Virus record (IMG/VR): IMGVR_UViG_3300000367_000007
Span: 1-21,222 of that record
DNA length: 21,222 bases
Source of the DNA: a virus
Reading direction: 5' to 3' (one strand)
The notes beneath the pieces were generated by a model. The model was given only the letters and a program-made list of their open reading frames with translations, was not told where the DNA came from and did not search any database. Positions 1-5,988 of this stretch are shown one piece after another. Within the stretch, counting starts at the first letter, position 1; each line of letters opens with the position of its first letter. The position numbers were made by a program, and so were the translations under genes.

Positions 1-2487
1 GTAGGCGTTGAAAAGGATGAAGACTTTGGACACCCAGAAAAGCTCTTGTCTATTGCAATCAGTTACTCAGAATCCTCGGCTATTGTCATCGGCGAGTGCG
101 GGCTTCGGGAGCCTAAAGTGCTCTCGATGCTCGCTGAAGTGCTACGTAGAAAAAGAACAATCTGGCACAACGCGGCCTATGACCTTGGTGTTCTCTACAA
201 ACTTGGAGTCGTTAATACAAGGGCATACTGGTGTACCATGCTTGCGTCCTACTGCTTGGACGAACGCGGGGGAACCCACGGTCTAAAGTATCTGGCGAAG
301 GAATTACTAGGAGCGCCTGACTGGGACTCCGAACTTAAGGAAGCAGGAGGATTCAATGACGCCCCCCGTAATGTACTCTACAAATATAACGCTTACGACG
401 CCGTGGCTACGCTTCGACTTTTTAATCAGCAGAGAGACCACCCAGAGTGGGACGGAGAGGCATCTAAACTTAACGATTTCCTGCTCAAAGCACAACATTG
501 CCTCATGCATGTCGCAGGAGAGGGAATCCGAATCGACACTGTGGCACTTGCAGAACTAAAGGAGACTCTTGAACTAGATATCTACCGTATGGTCAAGGAT
601 CTACAACCACAGGGAGGGCAATGGCTGGATACTTTGGGATCAAATGCTCTAGAGATTGCTAAGGCCAAGTACAAAGATAGATACTTCAATCCTAACTCCC
701 CGAAGCAGGTTCAAGAAAGGCTCAGGGAGCTGGGTGTCAAGGTACAGTCAACTGACGTCGAGCATCTGACTGAAGTAACTAACACCATTGACTCTAGGCT
801 AGAGAAGCCTATTGATGATGCTACAAAGACTAAGCTCGCAGCAGTATATAACTTCTGTAAGGACATTCTAGAATACAGAAAGGTTATGAAATTATATGGA
901 ACGTATGTCAAAGGCGTTGAAACTCGGCTTCATAAAGGGAGAATACACACGACGTATCTTCTCCACGGAACCACTACAGGCAGAACATCAAGTCGTAATA
1001 TTAACATCCAAAACGTCCCTCGTGGGGAGAAAATACGGAAAATTTACATACCTGACGACGGCAACGTCTTTATCCAGTGTTTAGTTCCTGGTACTCGTAT
1101 CCTTAAAGATGACCTCACATGGGAACCTATAGAAAATATACAAGCAGGCGATCAGCTTATAGGATTCGATGAGAGGCTAACAGGTAGAGAGCATAAGATG
1201 CGTCGTAGTGTAGCAGAATCTACAACTACCGCGATCAAGCCTTGCTATGAGATAGTAACGGATAAGGGTACCGTAGTAGCTAGTGAAGAACATATGTGGC
1301 TAGCTCGTAGACATATGCCTAATTGGAATCAGGCAGCGCAGAGTCATGGAAATAGAAAGTGGATAAGAACCGATACACTCAGAGAAAATGACATCATAAG
1401 CTTCTATGTGAAGCCTTGGGAGACTGAGGACTCATGGGAGGCTGGATGGTTAGCAGGATTTCTGGATGGTGAGGGGTATTTAAATACTCATGTTGGATTT
1501 GGTCAGAATCCTGGGTTTGTAGCAGATAAAGCCCTTGGGCTGCTTATAGCTCGGGGGTACGATATTACAAGACATAAAACAGGTACCCAAAGTTGTGACC
1601 ATTATGTAATCAACGGATCAATTGGAGAGCATTTAAGACTAATAGGAAGTACTAGACCAGTTCGTATGTTAGATAAATCATGGCGTCTTTGGAAGGATAG
1701 AAGAAGTTGGGGTAAACGGTCTAAAGGAGCCAAAGTATTAGAAATAAATTATATGGGAGAGCAAGAAGTGATTGCTCTCCAAACATCCACAAGAACTTTT
1801 ATTGCAGAGGGGTTGATGAGCCATAATTGTGATTATAAAAATATTGAGGGCCGAATTGTATTCCACTTATCGGGGTGCGAACGTGGTCGCGACATTCTCG
1901 AATCGGGACGCGACATTCATGGTGAGGTTGCTGCCCAGGCATTTGGCAACTCGTTTACCAAAGAACAAAGAGTCTACGCCAAGACCGTTGTACACGGTGT
2001 CAACTATGGTAGAACGCCTCATGGGATTGCAAAAGACCCGAGACTTGGCCTCTCGCTATCTGAGGCCAACGAGCTATTCCTCGCCTACGCTAGACTAGTA
2101 CCAGAAGTAATCCAGTGGCACAAAGAGATGCAGACTAGGATCTTTAGTCACCAAGACCTGGTGACACCATTCGGTAGGAAGCGTCGGTTCGCTCTAGTTA
2201 CGAGAGACAACAGAGAGGACGTATACAAGGAGGGACTGGCATTCCTACCACAGAGTATCGCTAGCGATATCACACTCCACTCATGCATCGAACTATGGGA
2301 ACGCGGCTTTATGATAAGGAACTTTGTCCACGATAGCGTACTCATAGAGGCACCACAGGAGAAGGCTGAAATCCTAGCGATGGATGCTAAAGCTATCATG
2401 GAAGATGTAGCACGTAAAGTCTACACAGACTGGATTAAGTTTGAAGTAGACACCGAAGTAGGGCGAAACTGGGGAGTCCTCGTATGA
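1..2487 (+). CDS. polA: Family A DNA polymerase with 3'-5' exonuclease, intein-containing, 5' partial
   Basis: Replicative phage DNA polymerase. The frame is open from base 1, so the true start and exonuclease motif I lie upstream; the TTG at 46 is internal. Counting from codon 46 as residue 1, exonuclease motif II is HNAAYD (41-46) and motif III is YNAYD (114-118), the DEDDy pattern. The polymerase palm begins with TGRTSSRNINIQNVPR (311-326). Motif A is DYKNIEGR, directly after the intein. Motif B is RVYAKTVVHGVNYG: it has the Arg, Lys and Tyr of E. coli R754, K758 and Y766, but His (codon 1993-1995) at F762. Motif C is VHDS (2329-2337), with Ser in place of the usual Glu. The C-terminus GRNWGVLV is typical. 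Without the intein at least 578 residues remain, a normal phage size with no 5'-3' nuclease domain visible. The next gene overlaps by ATGA. Confidence 0.96.
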   Translation, partial: VGVEKDEDFGHPEKLLSIAISYSESSAIVIGECGLREPKVLSMLAEVLRRKRTIWHNAAYDLGVLYKLGVVNTRAYWCTMLASYCLDERGGTHGLKYLAKELLGAPDWDSELKEAGGFNDAPRNVLYKYNAYDAVATLRLFNQQRDHPEWDGEASKLNDFLLKAQHCLMHVAGEGIRIDTVALAELKETLELDIYRMVKDLQPQGGQWLDTLGSNALEIAKAKYKDRYFNPNSPKQVQERLRELGVKVQSTDVEHLTEVTNTIDSRLEKPIDDATKTKLAAVYNFCKDILEYRKVMKLYGTYVKGVETRLHKGRIHTTYLLHGTTTGRTSSRNINIQNVPRGEKIRKIYIPDDGNVFIQCLVPGTRILKDDLTWEPIENIQAGDQLIGFDERLTGREHKMRRSVAESTTTAIKPCYEIVTDKGTVVASEEHMWLARRHMPNWNQAAQSHGNRKWIRTDTLRENDIISFYVKPWETEDSWEAGWLAGFLDGEGYLNTHVGFGQNPGFVADKALGLLIARGYDITRHKTGTQSCDHYVINGSIGEHLRLIGSTRPVRMLDKSWRLWKDRRSWGKRSKGAKVLEINYMGEQEVIALQTSTRTFIAEGLMSHNCDYKNIEGRIVFHLSGCERGRDILESGRDIHGEVAAQAFGNSFTKEQRVYAKTVVHGVNYGRTPHGIAKDPRLGLSLSEANELFLAYARLVPEVIQWHKEMQTRIFSHQDLVTPFGRKRRFALVTRDNREDVYKEGLAFLPQSIASDITLHSCIELWERGFMIRNFVHDSVLIEAPQEKAEILAMDAKAIMEDVARKVYTDWIKFEVDTEVGRNWGVLV
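1078..1827 (+). mobile_element. Intein with single-motif LAGLIDADG endonuclease domain, inserted at polymerase motif A
   Basis: A 250-residue in-frame insertion that removes itself by protein splicing. It starts with Cys1 (codon 1078-1080) in block A, CLVPGTRIL. Block B is VASEEHMWLA with the conserved His. The LAGLIDADG motif GWLAGFLDGEG is at 1444-1476. The end is TRTFIAEGLMSHN, blocks F and G, with the terminal His-Asn, followed by Cys+1 (1828-1830). All residues needed for class 1 splicing are present. Ligation joins FIQ to CDYKNIEGR, so Cys+1 stays next to the catalytic Asp of motif A. Only one LAGLIDADG motif is visible, so the nuclease would have to act as a dimer or is reduced. The part around the nuclease motif is lower in G+C (25 of 60 at 1441-1500) than the polymerase after it (32 of 60 at 2041-2100), which fits separate origin. 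Confidence 0.95.
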
Positions 2488-2678
2488 TAAACGTAACGAC
2501 AGCTAGTTTCGTAGCAACTACAGATAAAAGAGTAGATAAGGATGGAGAGTACGTCTATGTAGGAAAGGTATGGCTAGGCAACGTAGTTATTTGGGAAGGT
2601 CGTATAGGTTTTGAGGATACTGGTGACGCAACCGTAGTAATGGATATGTTTGCTGAGCATCTGAGGAAGTCACTATGA
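2484..2678 (+). CDS. Hypothetical protein, 64 aa
   Basis: Small soluble protein, not recognised. ATG 2484 overlaps the polymerase stop in ATGA, and a GGGGAG ribosome binding site lies seven bases upstream, so the start is well supported. The sequence alternates short strands (TTASFVATTD, EYVYVGKVWLGNVVIWEG) with an acidic helix at the end (VVMDMFAEHLRKSL), which suggests a small beta-sheet with one helix. No catalytic motif is visible. Its position in a coupled cluster with polymerase, resolvase and MazG-like genes suggests a role during early infection or replication, but that is only context. Confidence 0.8.
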   Translation: MINVTTASFVATTDKRVDKDGEYVYVGKVWLGNVVIWEGRIGFEDTGDATVVMDMFAEHLRKSL

Positions 2679-2917
2679 ATGAGTAGATACTAACGTGGCT
2701 AGCAGCAGGCCGAGACAGATCCATTCATATATACTACGACTACCACAGAGATGCCTACAAGATATGCGTAGCTAATGCTCCTTACTTTAGAGAGGTCATC
2801 ATACCAAGATCAGGGCTATATGCTATCACCCTAGATATACCAGACTTAACAAAGAGATATGTCATTGATATGATTGACGAACTAGACAGTGATATGGCTG
2901 ACCGGAGCCTTTCGTGA
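2675..2917 (+). pseudogene. Small gene with an in-frame amber codon at codon 4
   Basis: ATG 2675 overlaps the preceding stop in ATGA and has a GAGGA site eight bases upstream, the same arrangement as its neighbours. It reads Met-Asn-Glu and then meets TAG at 2684-2686. After the TAG the same frame stays open for 76 codons to TGA at 2915-2917, where it overlaps the next GTG. The downstream translation looks like a real protein: an N-terminal strand or helix (ILTWLAAGRD), SIHIYYDYHRDAYKICVANA, and an acidic end (YVIDMIDELDSD). No ATG, GTG or TTG lies in frame before the ATG at 2870, so an alternative start would lose most of the protein. It is either a nonsense mutation, a site of amber readthrough, or a sequencing error. 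Function is unknown. Confidence 0.7.
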
Positions 2918-3126
2918 ACATGATTGTCAATCTCGGCTGGCCGCGAGGCTCTGACCAGGCACGATGCGCTCAGAGCCTCCCTAAGCTCCGAGGATCGGTG
3001 CCCTCACCAGTACCCGTATTCCGGGCCAGATCGCCGGAGCGTGGACGTGGTGAAGCCTGGCTTGACGTGAATCCAACCTATAAGGCGAACACAGGAGCAA
3101 CTATGCAGAAATCTGATCTACGATGA
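2914..3126 (+). CDS. Possible 70-aa protein in a GC-rich, hairpin-containing stretch
   Basis: GTG 2914 overlaps the previous stop (GTGA) and has GGAG six bases upstream. The frame ends in ATGA overlapping the resolvase start. These signals favour a gene. Against it, the product is rich in Arg, Pro and Gly (GSVPSPVPVFRARSPERGRG) without a recognisable fold, the DNA is clearly more GC-rich than its neighbours, and it contains a 10-bp perfect hairpin at 2945-2979. It may instead be a non-coding insertion that happens to be open in one frame, with only the last seven codons (from ATG 3103) translated. I recognise no family. Confidence 0.4.
   Translation: MNMIVNLGWPRGSDQARCAQSLPKLRGSVPSPVPVFRARSPERGRGEAWLDVNPTYKANTGATMQKSDLR
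2945..2979 (+). repeat. 10-bp perfect inverted repeat (hairpin)
   Basis: Arms GAGGCTCTGA (2945-2954) and TCAGAGCCTC (2970-2979) are exact reverse complements with a 15-base loop. No T-run follows, so it is not a standard intrinsic terminator. Smaller GC-rich stems follow downstream, for example CCGA/TCGG near 2987-2997 and CCCG/CGGG near 3016-3028. It could be a structured RNA between cistrons, a processing site or part of an inserted element. Confidence 0.6.
3093..3126 (+). promoter_or_regulatory. Ribosome binding site and 7-codon leader coupled to the resolvase gene
   Basis: AGGAG at 3093-3097 stands five bases before ATG 3103, which opens a frame for MQKSDLR and stops in ATGA at the resolvase start (3123). 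The resolvase ATG has no Shine-Dalgarno of its own, and a TGA at 3114 in its frame rules out an earlier start. Ribosomes therefore most likely load at 3093, translate the short frame and restart at 3123. The same codons are the end of the possible 70-aa frame. Confidence 0.6.
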
Positions 3127-3569
3127 AGATTATAGCATTGGACCCTGGCGGTACCACTGGTATAGCATCTACTATGATTGATACCAACCGAGGTAAGTGT
3201 GGTGTCATTGCTACACGACAGCTAATTGGTGAGCATCATACTAAGCTCTACAGATTCCTGATATCTAAGTCTCCTAGTGTGGTTGTCTGTGAGAACTTCG
3301 TTTATCAGAACCGAATGAAGAAGGTTGCACTTGATAGTGTGGAGTATATCGGTGTAGTTAAGCTCTATTGCCAAATGACCAAGACTCCATACAGAGGTCA
3401 GATGGCCTCTTCCGCTAAGAATCTATGGACCGATGATAAGATCAAACAACTTGGCCTGTGGCAGCCTGGTCAGCAGCACGCAATAGATGCTGTACGGCAT
3501 CTACTTCTGTTTGTAGACTCTGAACTAGGTATCAAGCAGTTTACTAACCAAATCAAATCGAGGCTCTAA
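3123..3569 (+). CDS. RuvC-like Holliday junction resolvase / RNase H-fold nuclease
   Basis: Predicted metal-dependent endonuclease that resolves branched DNA formed during phage replication, recombination or packaging. The 148-residue protein matches RuvC in length and motif order: strand with first acidic residue in ALDPGGTTGIA (Asp7), second in VVVCENFV (Glu57), and the last in QHAIDAVRHLL (His119, Asp122). The first glycine-rich loop is typical of RuvC and related phage resolvases. The start at 3123 overlaps the stop of the upstream frame, and the stop TAA shares its last base with the next ATG (TAATG), so it is coupled on both sides. It sits between polymerase and MazG-like genes, which fits a DNA metabolism operon. 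Confidence 0.88.
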   Translation: MKIIALDPGGTTGIASTMIDTNRGKCGVIATRQLIGEHHTKLYRFLISKSPSVVVCENFVYQNRMKKVALDSVEYIGVVKLYCQMTKTPYRGQMASSAKNLWTDDKIKQLGLWQPGQQHAIDAVRHLLLFVDSELGIKQFTNQIKSRL

Positions 3570-3904
3570 TGGATATGAATCTGTACCAGAAGAAGGCTCG
3601 TCAGACTGCTATCTACCCTGACCAGGAAGACCTTGGAGGACTTCTGTACGTTACACTGGGGATGGTAGGTGAGGCCGGTGAAATAGCTAATAAGGTTAAG
3701 AAGATCCTTCGAGATGACCATGGCTTTATAACTCTTGATCGCAAGTCAGAGATCCTACAGGAGTTGGGTGACCTCCTGTGGTATGTTTCCCAGGTTGCGA
3801 CTGAGCTTGACACTCAGCTTAGTGCCGTAGCAGTAGCTAATCTACAGAAGTTGTACGCACGTAAGTCTGATGGTACTCTTAGTGGTTCGGGCGATGCTCG
3901 CTAG
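3569..3904 (+). CDS. MazG-like nucleoside triphosphate pyrophosphohydrolase
   Basis: All-alpha NTP pyrophosphohydrolase family; it would hydrolyse nucleoside triphosphates to monophosphates, perhaps removing abnormal nucleotides or altering (p)ppGpp signalling as proposed for phage MazG proteins. The 111-residue protein has the metal-binding pattern GEAGEIANKVKK (Glu35, Glu38) and later ELGDLLWY (Glu65, Asp68), spaced as in single-domain MazG. The first helix LYQKKARQTAIYP is also typical of the family. The start is coupled by TAATG, with a GAGG site five bases upstream. The C-terminal tail (DGTLSGSGDAR) is flexible and lies beyond the conserved fold. Confidence 0.9.
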   Translation: MDMNLYQKKARQTAIYPDQEDLGGLLYVTLGMVGEAGEIANKVKKILRDDHGFITLDRKSEILQELGDLLWYVSQVATELDTQLSAVAVANLQKLYARKSDGTLSGSGDAR

Positions 3905-4067
3905 AAAGCTTGACAAACCAACAGGTAGGCCCGTAAAGGTCTACGGGCCTACCTGGGGTCATTCACATGCACCGCGTAATACTAGTGGTAACTTTATACT
4001 AGAGAAGATTGCTGGTCATAAACCTAGTGATGTGTATACTGTTCCTACTGGCAGAAGCCGTCAGTAG
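3894..4067 (+). CDS. Hypothetical protein, 57 aa
   Basis: Last plus-strand frame before the block switch. ATG 3894 overlaps the MazG-like stop; an earlier in-frame ATG at 3870 would lengthen the overlap without a better ribosome binding site. The product is basic and small (KPTGRPVKVYGPTWGHSHAPR, then NFILEKIAGHKPSDVYTVPTG), with no recognised family. Codon use resembles the neighbours, which is the main support. It contains the 13-bp hairpin at 3923-3954 and ends inside the next hairpin, so part or all of it could be a structured 3' untranslated region instead. Confidence 0.5.
   Translation: MLARKLDKPTGRPVKVYGPTWGHSHAPRNTSGNFILEKIAGHKPSDVYTVPTGRSRQ
3923..3954 (+). repeat. 13-bp perfect hairpin with 6-base loop
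   Basis: Arms AGGTAGGCCCGTA (3923-3935) and TACGGGCCTACCT (3942-3954) are exact reverse complements around AAGGTC. It is very stable but followed by GGGGTC, not a T-run. It lies 19 bases past the MazG-like stop, so it may act as a U-less terminator or an mRNA stabiliser for the replication operon. Confidence 0.7.
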
Positions 4068-4070
4068 GAA
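4042..4070 (+). repeat. 9-bp inverted repeat at the end of the plus-strand block
   Basis: Arms TTCCTACTG (4042-4050) and CAGTAGGAA (4062-4070) pair exactly around an 11-base loop. The stop of the 57-aa frame (4065-4067) lies in the right arm. It abuts the larger hairpin that starts at 4071, and the two probably work together at the operon end. Confidence 0.6.
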
Positions 4071-4117
4071 TGCGGTAGGGCCACAGTATGTTACAGGGAG
4101 CCTGTGGCCCTACCGCA
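4071..4117. terminator. 16-bp perfect hairpin between converging operons, probable bidirectional terminator
   Basis: Arms TGCGGTAGGGCCACAG (4071-4086) and CTGTGGCCCTACCGCA (4102-4117) are exact reverse complements around a 15-base loop. It fills the 52-base gap between the last plus-strand stop (4067) and the last minus-strand stop (4120). Neither side has a proper T-run, as is common for actinobacterial terminators. Position and stability make a two-way terminator the simplest reading; a replication or recombination site is an alternative. Confidence 0.7.
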
Positions 4118-4119
4118 AA

Positions 4120-4476
4120 TCATTTATGATTAAGTATGCGCTTCTTGATACGATAGTTCATAACGGAGTCTAAAGCAATAAGAACCGTTACACCTGTTAG
4201 ACCAACTCGTATCATGTTAGTTGCAAACGGCGGGCGAAATGGGATATGGGTAGCTTCAGGAGTGGGCCAGAGGATAGCTACTACTGCAACTAATATCATC
4301 AGGATAACGCAGGTGAGTCTATTTAGTTGCGACATAAGCTGTGCATAAGTAGCAAGACGAGTCCACCCATTATACCGCATTGCTAGTAGGTATTCCTTCC
4401 AGGCGTCCCAAGCCGCATAGGATACCACGGACAGACTAATTGAGTTAACCACCAACCATATAATCGGCCAAGTCAT
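4120..4476 (-). CDS. Three-TM membrane protein, possible lysis accessory
   Basis: Membrane protein of 118 residues with three hydrophobic stretches at about 4-22 (PIIWLVVNSISLSVVSYAAW), 54-70 (LTCVILMILVAVVAILW) and 88-104 (NMIRVGLTGVTVLIALD), and a basic C-terminus (YRIKKRILNHK). I chose ATG 4476 because it overlaps the upstream stop in ATGA and has GGAG six bases before it; the longer version would begin with TTG at 4488. It is the last gene of the late operon, after the endolysin and other small genes, which suggests a holin, antiholin or lysis-timing role. No family was recognised. Confidence 0.75.
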   Translation of the reverse strand: MTWPIIWLVVNSISLSVVSYAAWDAWKEYLLAMRYNGWTRLATYAQLMSQLNRLTCVILMILVAVVAILWPTPEATHIPFRPPFATNMIRVGLTGVTVLIALDSVMNYRIKKRILNHK

Positions 4477-4637
4477 TCTTTTCTCCAATTCTTCCGTAAG
4501 AGTCTGACGCGCGCTTCAAACTCCTCCTTTTCGATCTTACGATAGGGACGCGGTTGGGGAGCTCGATTAGGATTGACTCCATATCTAAGGGCTAGGGCTG
4601 CTATACGACGCTCAATCTCTTCCTTTTTATCCATCAT
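4473..4637 (-). CDS. Hypothetical charged protein, 54 aa
   Basis: Small basic and acidic protein: an N-terminal helix (DKKEEIERRIAALALRYG), a proline-rich turn (NPNRAPQPRPY) and a second charged helix (KIEKEEFEARVRLLRKNW). ATG 4637 overlaps the stop of the upstream gene in ATGA, and its own TGA overlaps the next ATG the same way, so it is tightly coupled on both sides. This coupling and clean open frame make it a real gene even though it is short. The charged helix-turn-helix layout could mediate protein or nucleic-acid contact; function unknown. Confidence 0.8.
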   Translation of the reverse strand: MMDKKEEIERRIAALALRYGVNPNRAPQPRPYRKIEKEEFEARVRLLRKNWRKE

Positions 4638-4876
4638 TGACCTGCTATCTGTTCAGCGGTCTCTAAGAGTCGGATAGTATTATCCCGCCAGTAATTACGA
4701 TCCTTGCTCAATTCTTTAATAACTTCGTTCTTGGACTCTATACTCTTGTCATAGGAAGTAATCAGCTCCTTAACAGCGCTCTCCTGACGTAGTTTTCCTA
4801 CTGCTAGCAGCCCATATAATAGGGCAAAGGCACCTACATCAAGTAGTAACGAAAGTGCTGCTACTTCCCAAGACAT
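4634..4876 (-). CDS. Single-TM protein with coiled-coil tail, holin-like candidate
   Basis: An 80-residue protein with one N-terminal membrane segment (about 5-27, VAALSLLLDVGAFALLYGLL) followed by a charged helix likely to form a coiled coil (about 30-75, LRQESAVKELITSYDKS...). AAAGGAT lies about nine bases before ATG 4876. It follows the endolysin by six bases and is coupled to the next gene. Short one-TM proteins of this layout next to endolysins often serve as holins or regulators of lysis. I cannot tell which of the three membrane proteins here is the true holin. Confidence 0.75.
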   Translation of the reverse strand: MSWEVAALSLLLDVGAFALLYGLLAVGKLRQESAVKELITSYDKSIESKNEVIKELSKDRNYWRDNTIRLLETAEQIAGQ

Positions 4877-4882
4877 ATGGAT

Positions 4883-5656
4883 CTATCCTTTGAATGCGCC
4901 GTTGGTGAGCATCCTTAGTTGGGCAGGACTAATTCTGTTGATGACGTTGGACTCCATGGCGGGGCCATTGGTCATCTCTCGATACAGAGTGGGTGTAAGG
5001 TGGAAGCCGTACCCACCAGCCGATACTGCCCAAATCTGATTGAGTCCGTCGGGCTGGAAGAACTTATACATAATCTCCCTCTCCTTCTTGATATCTGAGG
5101 CAGGCATGTCGCCGCCACGAATCCTACTGACTATGGATCTGAACTGAGTCATGTTCATCTGTGGGCTAGAGAATCTTGGATCAATCTTTCTAGCAGTCCA
5201 TTCCAGATGACCAGGAGCCATGATCGTAGGTTGCTTCATCTCATCAAGTAGGGCTGCGACAAGTCGGTAGTAGGTATCGAGACAGGCTGGGGACCAACGC
5301 TCGCCTACACCGTTGTTCGCTACCTCAATGCCGAAGCCGCTAGCATTGCCTGTGAGTCCTCTGTAACCGCCCTGACCGGCATGGTTAGCCCGACCGGAGG
5401 CTACGACCCACAGGAGTCCGTTACGGGCTATCTGGAACTGTGAGAGCGGACCAGGAACGTCGCTGCGTCCGTGGATGATGATGTTGAGCGCACCGTTATT
5501 ACCGCTGCGGGTATTCGATGCGTCGTGGTGACACACTACACAACGAGGGTTGAATGTAGTGTGTCCTCTGGACTCCCATCCACTAACGTAAGACACTCCA
5601 TGCTGAAGGTCTGCCCTACTTATAGCCCTCTGTATAAGGGCAACTTGTCTTGGCAT
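4883..5656 (-). CDS. Endolysin, N-acetylmuramoyl-L-alanine amidase (Amidase_2/PGRP)
   Basis: Peptidoglycan amidase that frees progeny by cutting between the muramic acid lactyl group and L-Ala. The 257-residue protein carries the Amidase_2 zinc fold at about residues 20-165: CVVCHHDAS (His43/44), NHAG (92), GFGIEVANNG (108-116), and PGHLEWTARKIDP (His150, Lys157, Asp159), the usual ligand and catalytic pattern. There is no signal peptide, so export needs a holin. The last 75 or so residues (from IMYKFFQPDGLN) are not a recognised cell-wall binding repeat, but that is where such a domain would sit. The start ATG 5656 is coupled to the upstream gene by TAATG and lacks a strong ribosome binding site. 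Confidence 0.93.
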   Translation of the reverse strand: MPRQVALIQRAISRADLQHGVSYVSGWESRGHTTFNPRCVVCHHDASNTRSGNNGALNIIIHGRSDVPGPLSQFQIARNGLLWVVASGRANHAGQGGYRGLTGNASGFGIEVANNGVGERWSPACLDTYYRLVAALLDEMKQPTIMAPGHLEWTARKIDPRFSSPQMNMTQFRSIVSRIRGGDMPASDIKKEREIMYKFFQPDGLNQIWAVSAGGYGFHLTPTLYREMTNGPAMESNVINRISPAQLRMLTNGAFKG

Positions 5657-5988
5657 TATTCAGTCCAGTCATTATCTACCACAGGGACTTCGCCGTAACC
5701 CTCAATCTCTTCAAAGTGAACCCCTTCCGTGTCCTGTGGAAGTGCGTCCTCTGCACTAAGAAACTCATTCTGGATCTTAGCGGCAAACCATGCATGATGA
5801 CGACCATACAAGGTTACGCCCATACTGACGAATGCAGCTACAGCGAGAAGCCATGCCTGCTGTTCTGCATTAGGACTAGCGATGTTGAATACTGTGAGTC
5901 CTGATACAAGCAGCAAGATACCGTCCTTCACGAACTGCGGAAGTGCAATCGGCTCACGCTCTAGCAGGGTGTACTGTGACTTGCTCAT
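5656..5988 (-). CDS. Two-TM membrane protein, probable holin
   Basis: A 110-residue protein with two hydrophobic segments at about 22-37 (DGILLLVSGLTVFNIA) and 46-61 (WLLAVAAFVSMGVTLY), a short turn between them, then a basic stretch and a long acidic C-terminus. This matches the two-TM holin type in size and topology, and it directly precedes the endolysin with a TAATG overlap, the usual order in lysis cassettes. AGGAAAG stands six bases before ATG 5988. The long acidic tail (about residues 74-110) is larger than in minimal holins. The assignment rests on topology and position. Confidence 0.75.
   Translation of the reverse strand: MSKSQYTLLEREPIALPQFVKDGILLLVSGLTVFNIASPNAEQQAWLLAVAAFVSMGVTLYGRHHAWFAAKIQNEFLSAEDALPQDTEGVHFEEIEGYGEVPVVDNDWTE

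Noticed and set aside
8-286. Plus-strand 92-codon frame at the window start
   Set aside because: It overlaps the exonuclease domain of the polymerase in another frame and has no recognisable features.
2684-2686. General TAG stop-codon recoding as explanation for the interrupted gene
   Set aside because: TAG ends several intact genes here (spike, tape measure, G, G-T, endolysin, MazG-like), so wholesale reassignment is not supported.
2915-3092. tRNA or tRNA-like gene in the GC-rich island
   Set aside because: I could not find a T-arm with the GTTCRA core or an acceptor stem that closes; the stems present do not form a cloverleaf.
4071-4117. Phage attachment site or tandem repeat array
   Set aside because: Only a single palindrome is present, with no direct repeats, integrase gene or core-like tRNA sequence nearby; terminator is the simpler reading.
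4476-4488. TTG 4488 as start of the three-TM protein
   Set aside because: ATG 4476 has an ATGA overlap and GGAG six bases upstream, while TTG 4488 lacks a suitably placed site.
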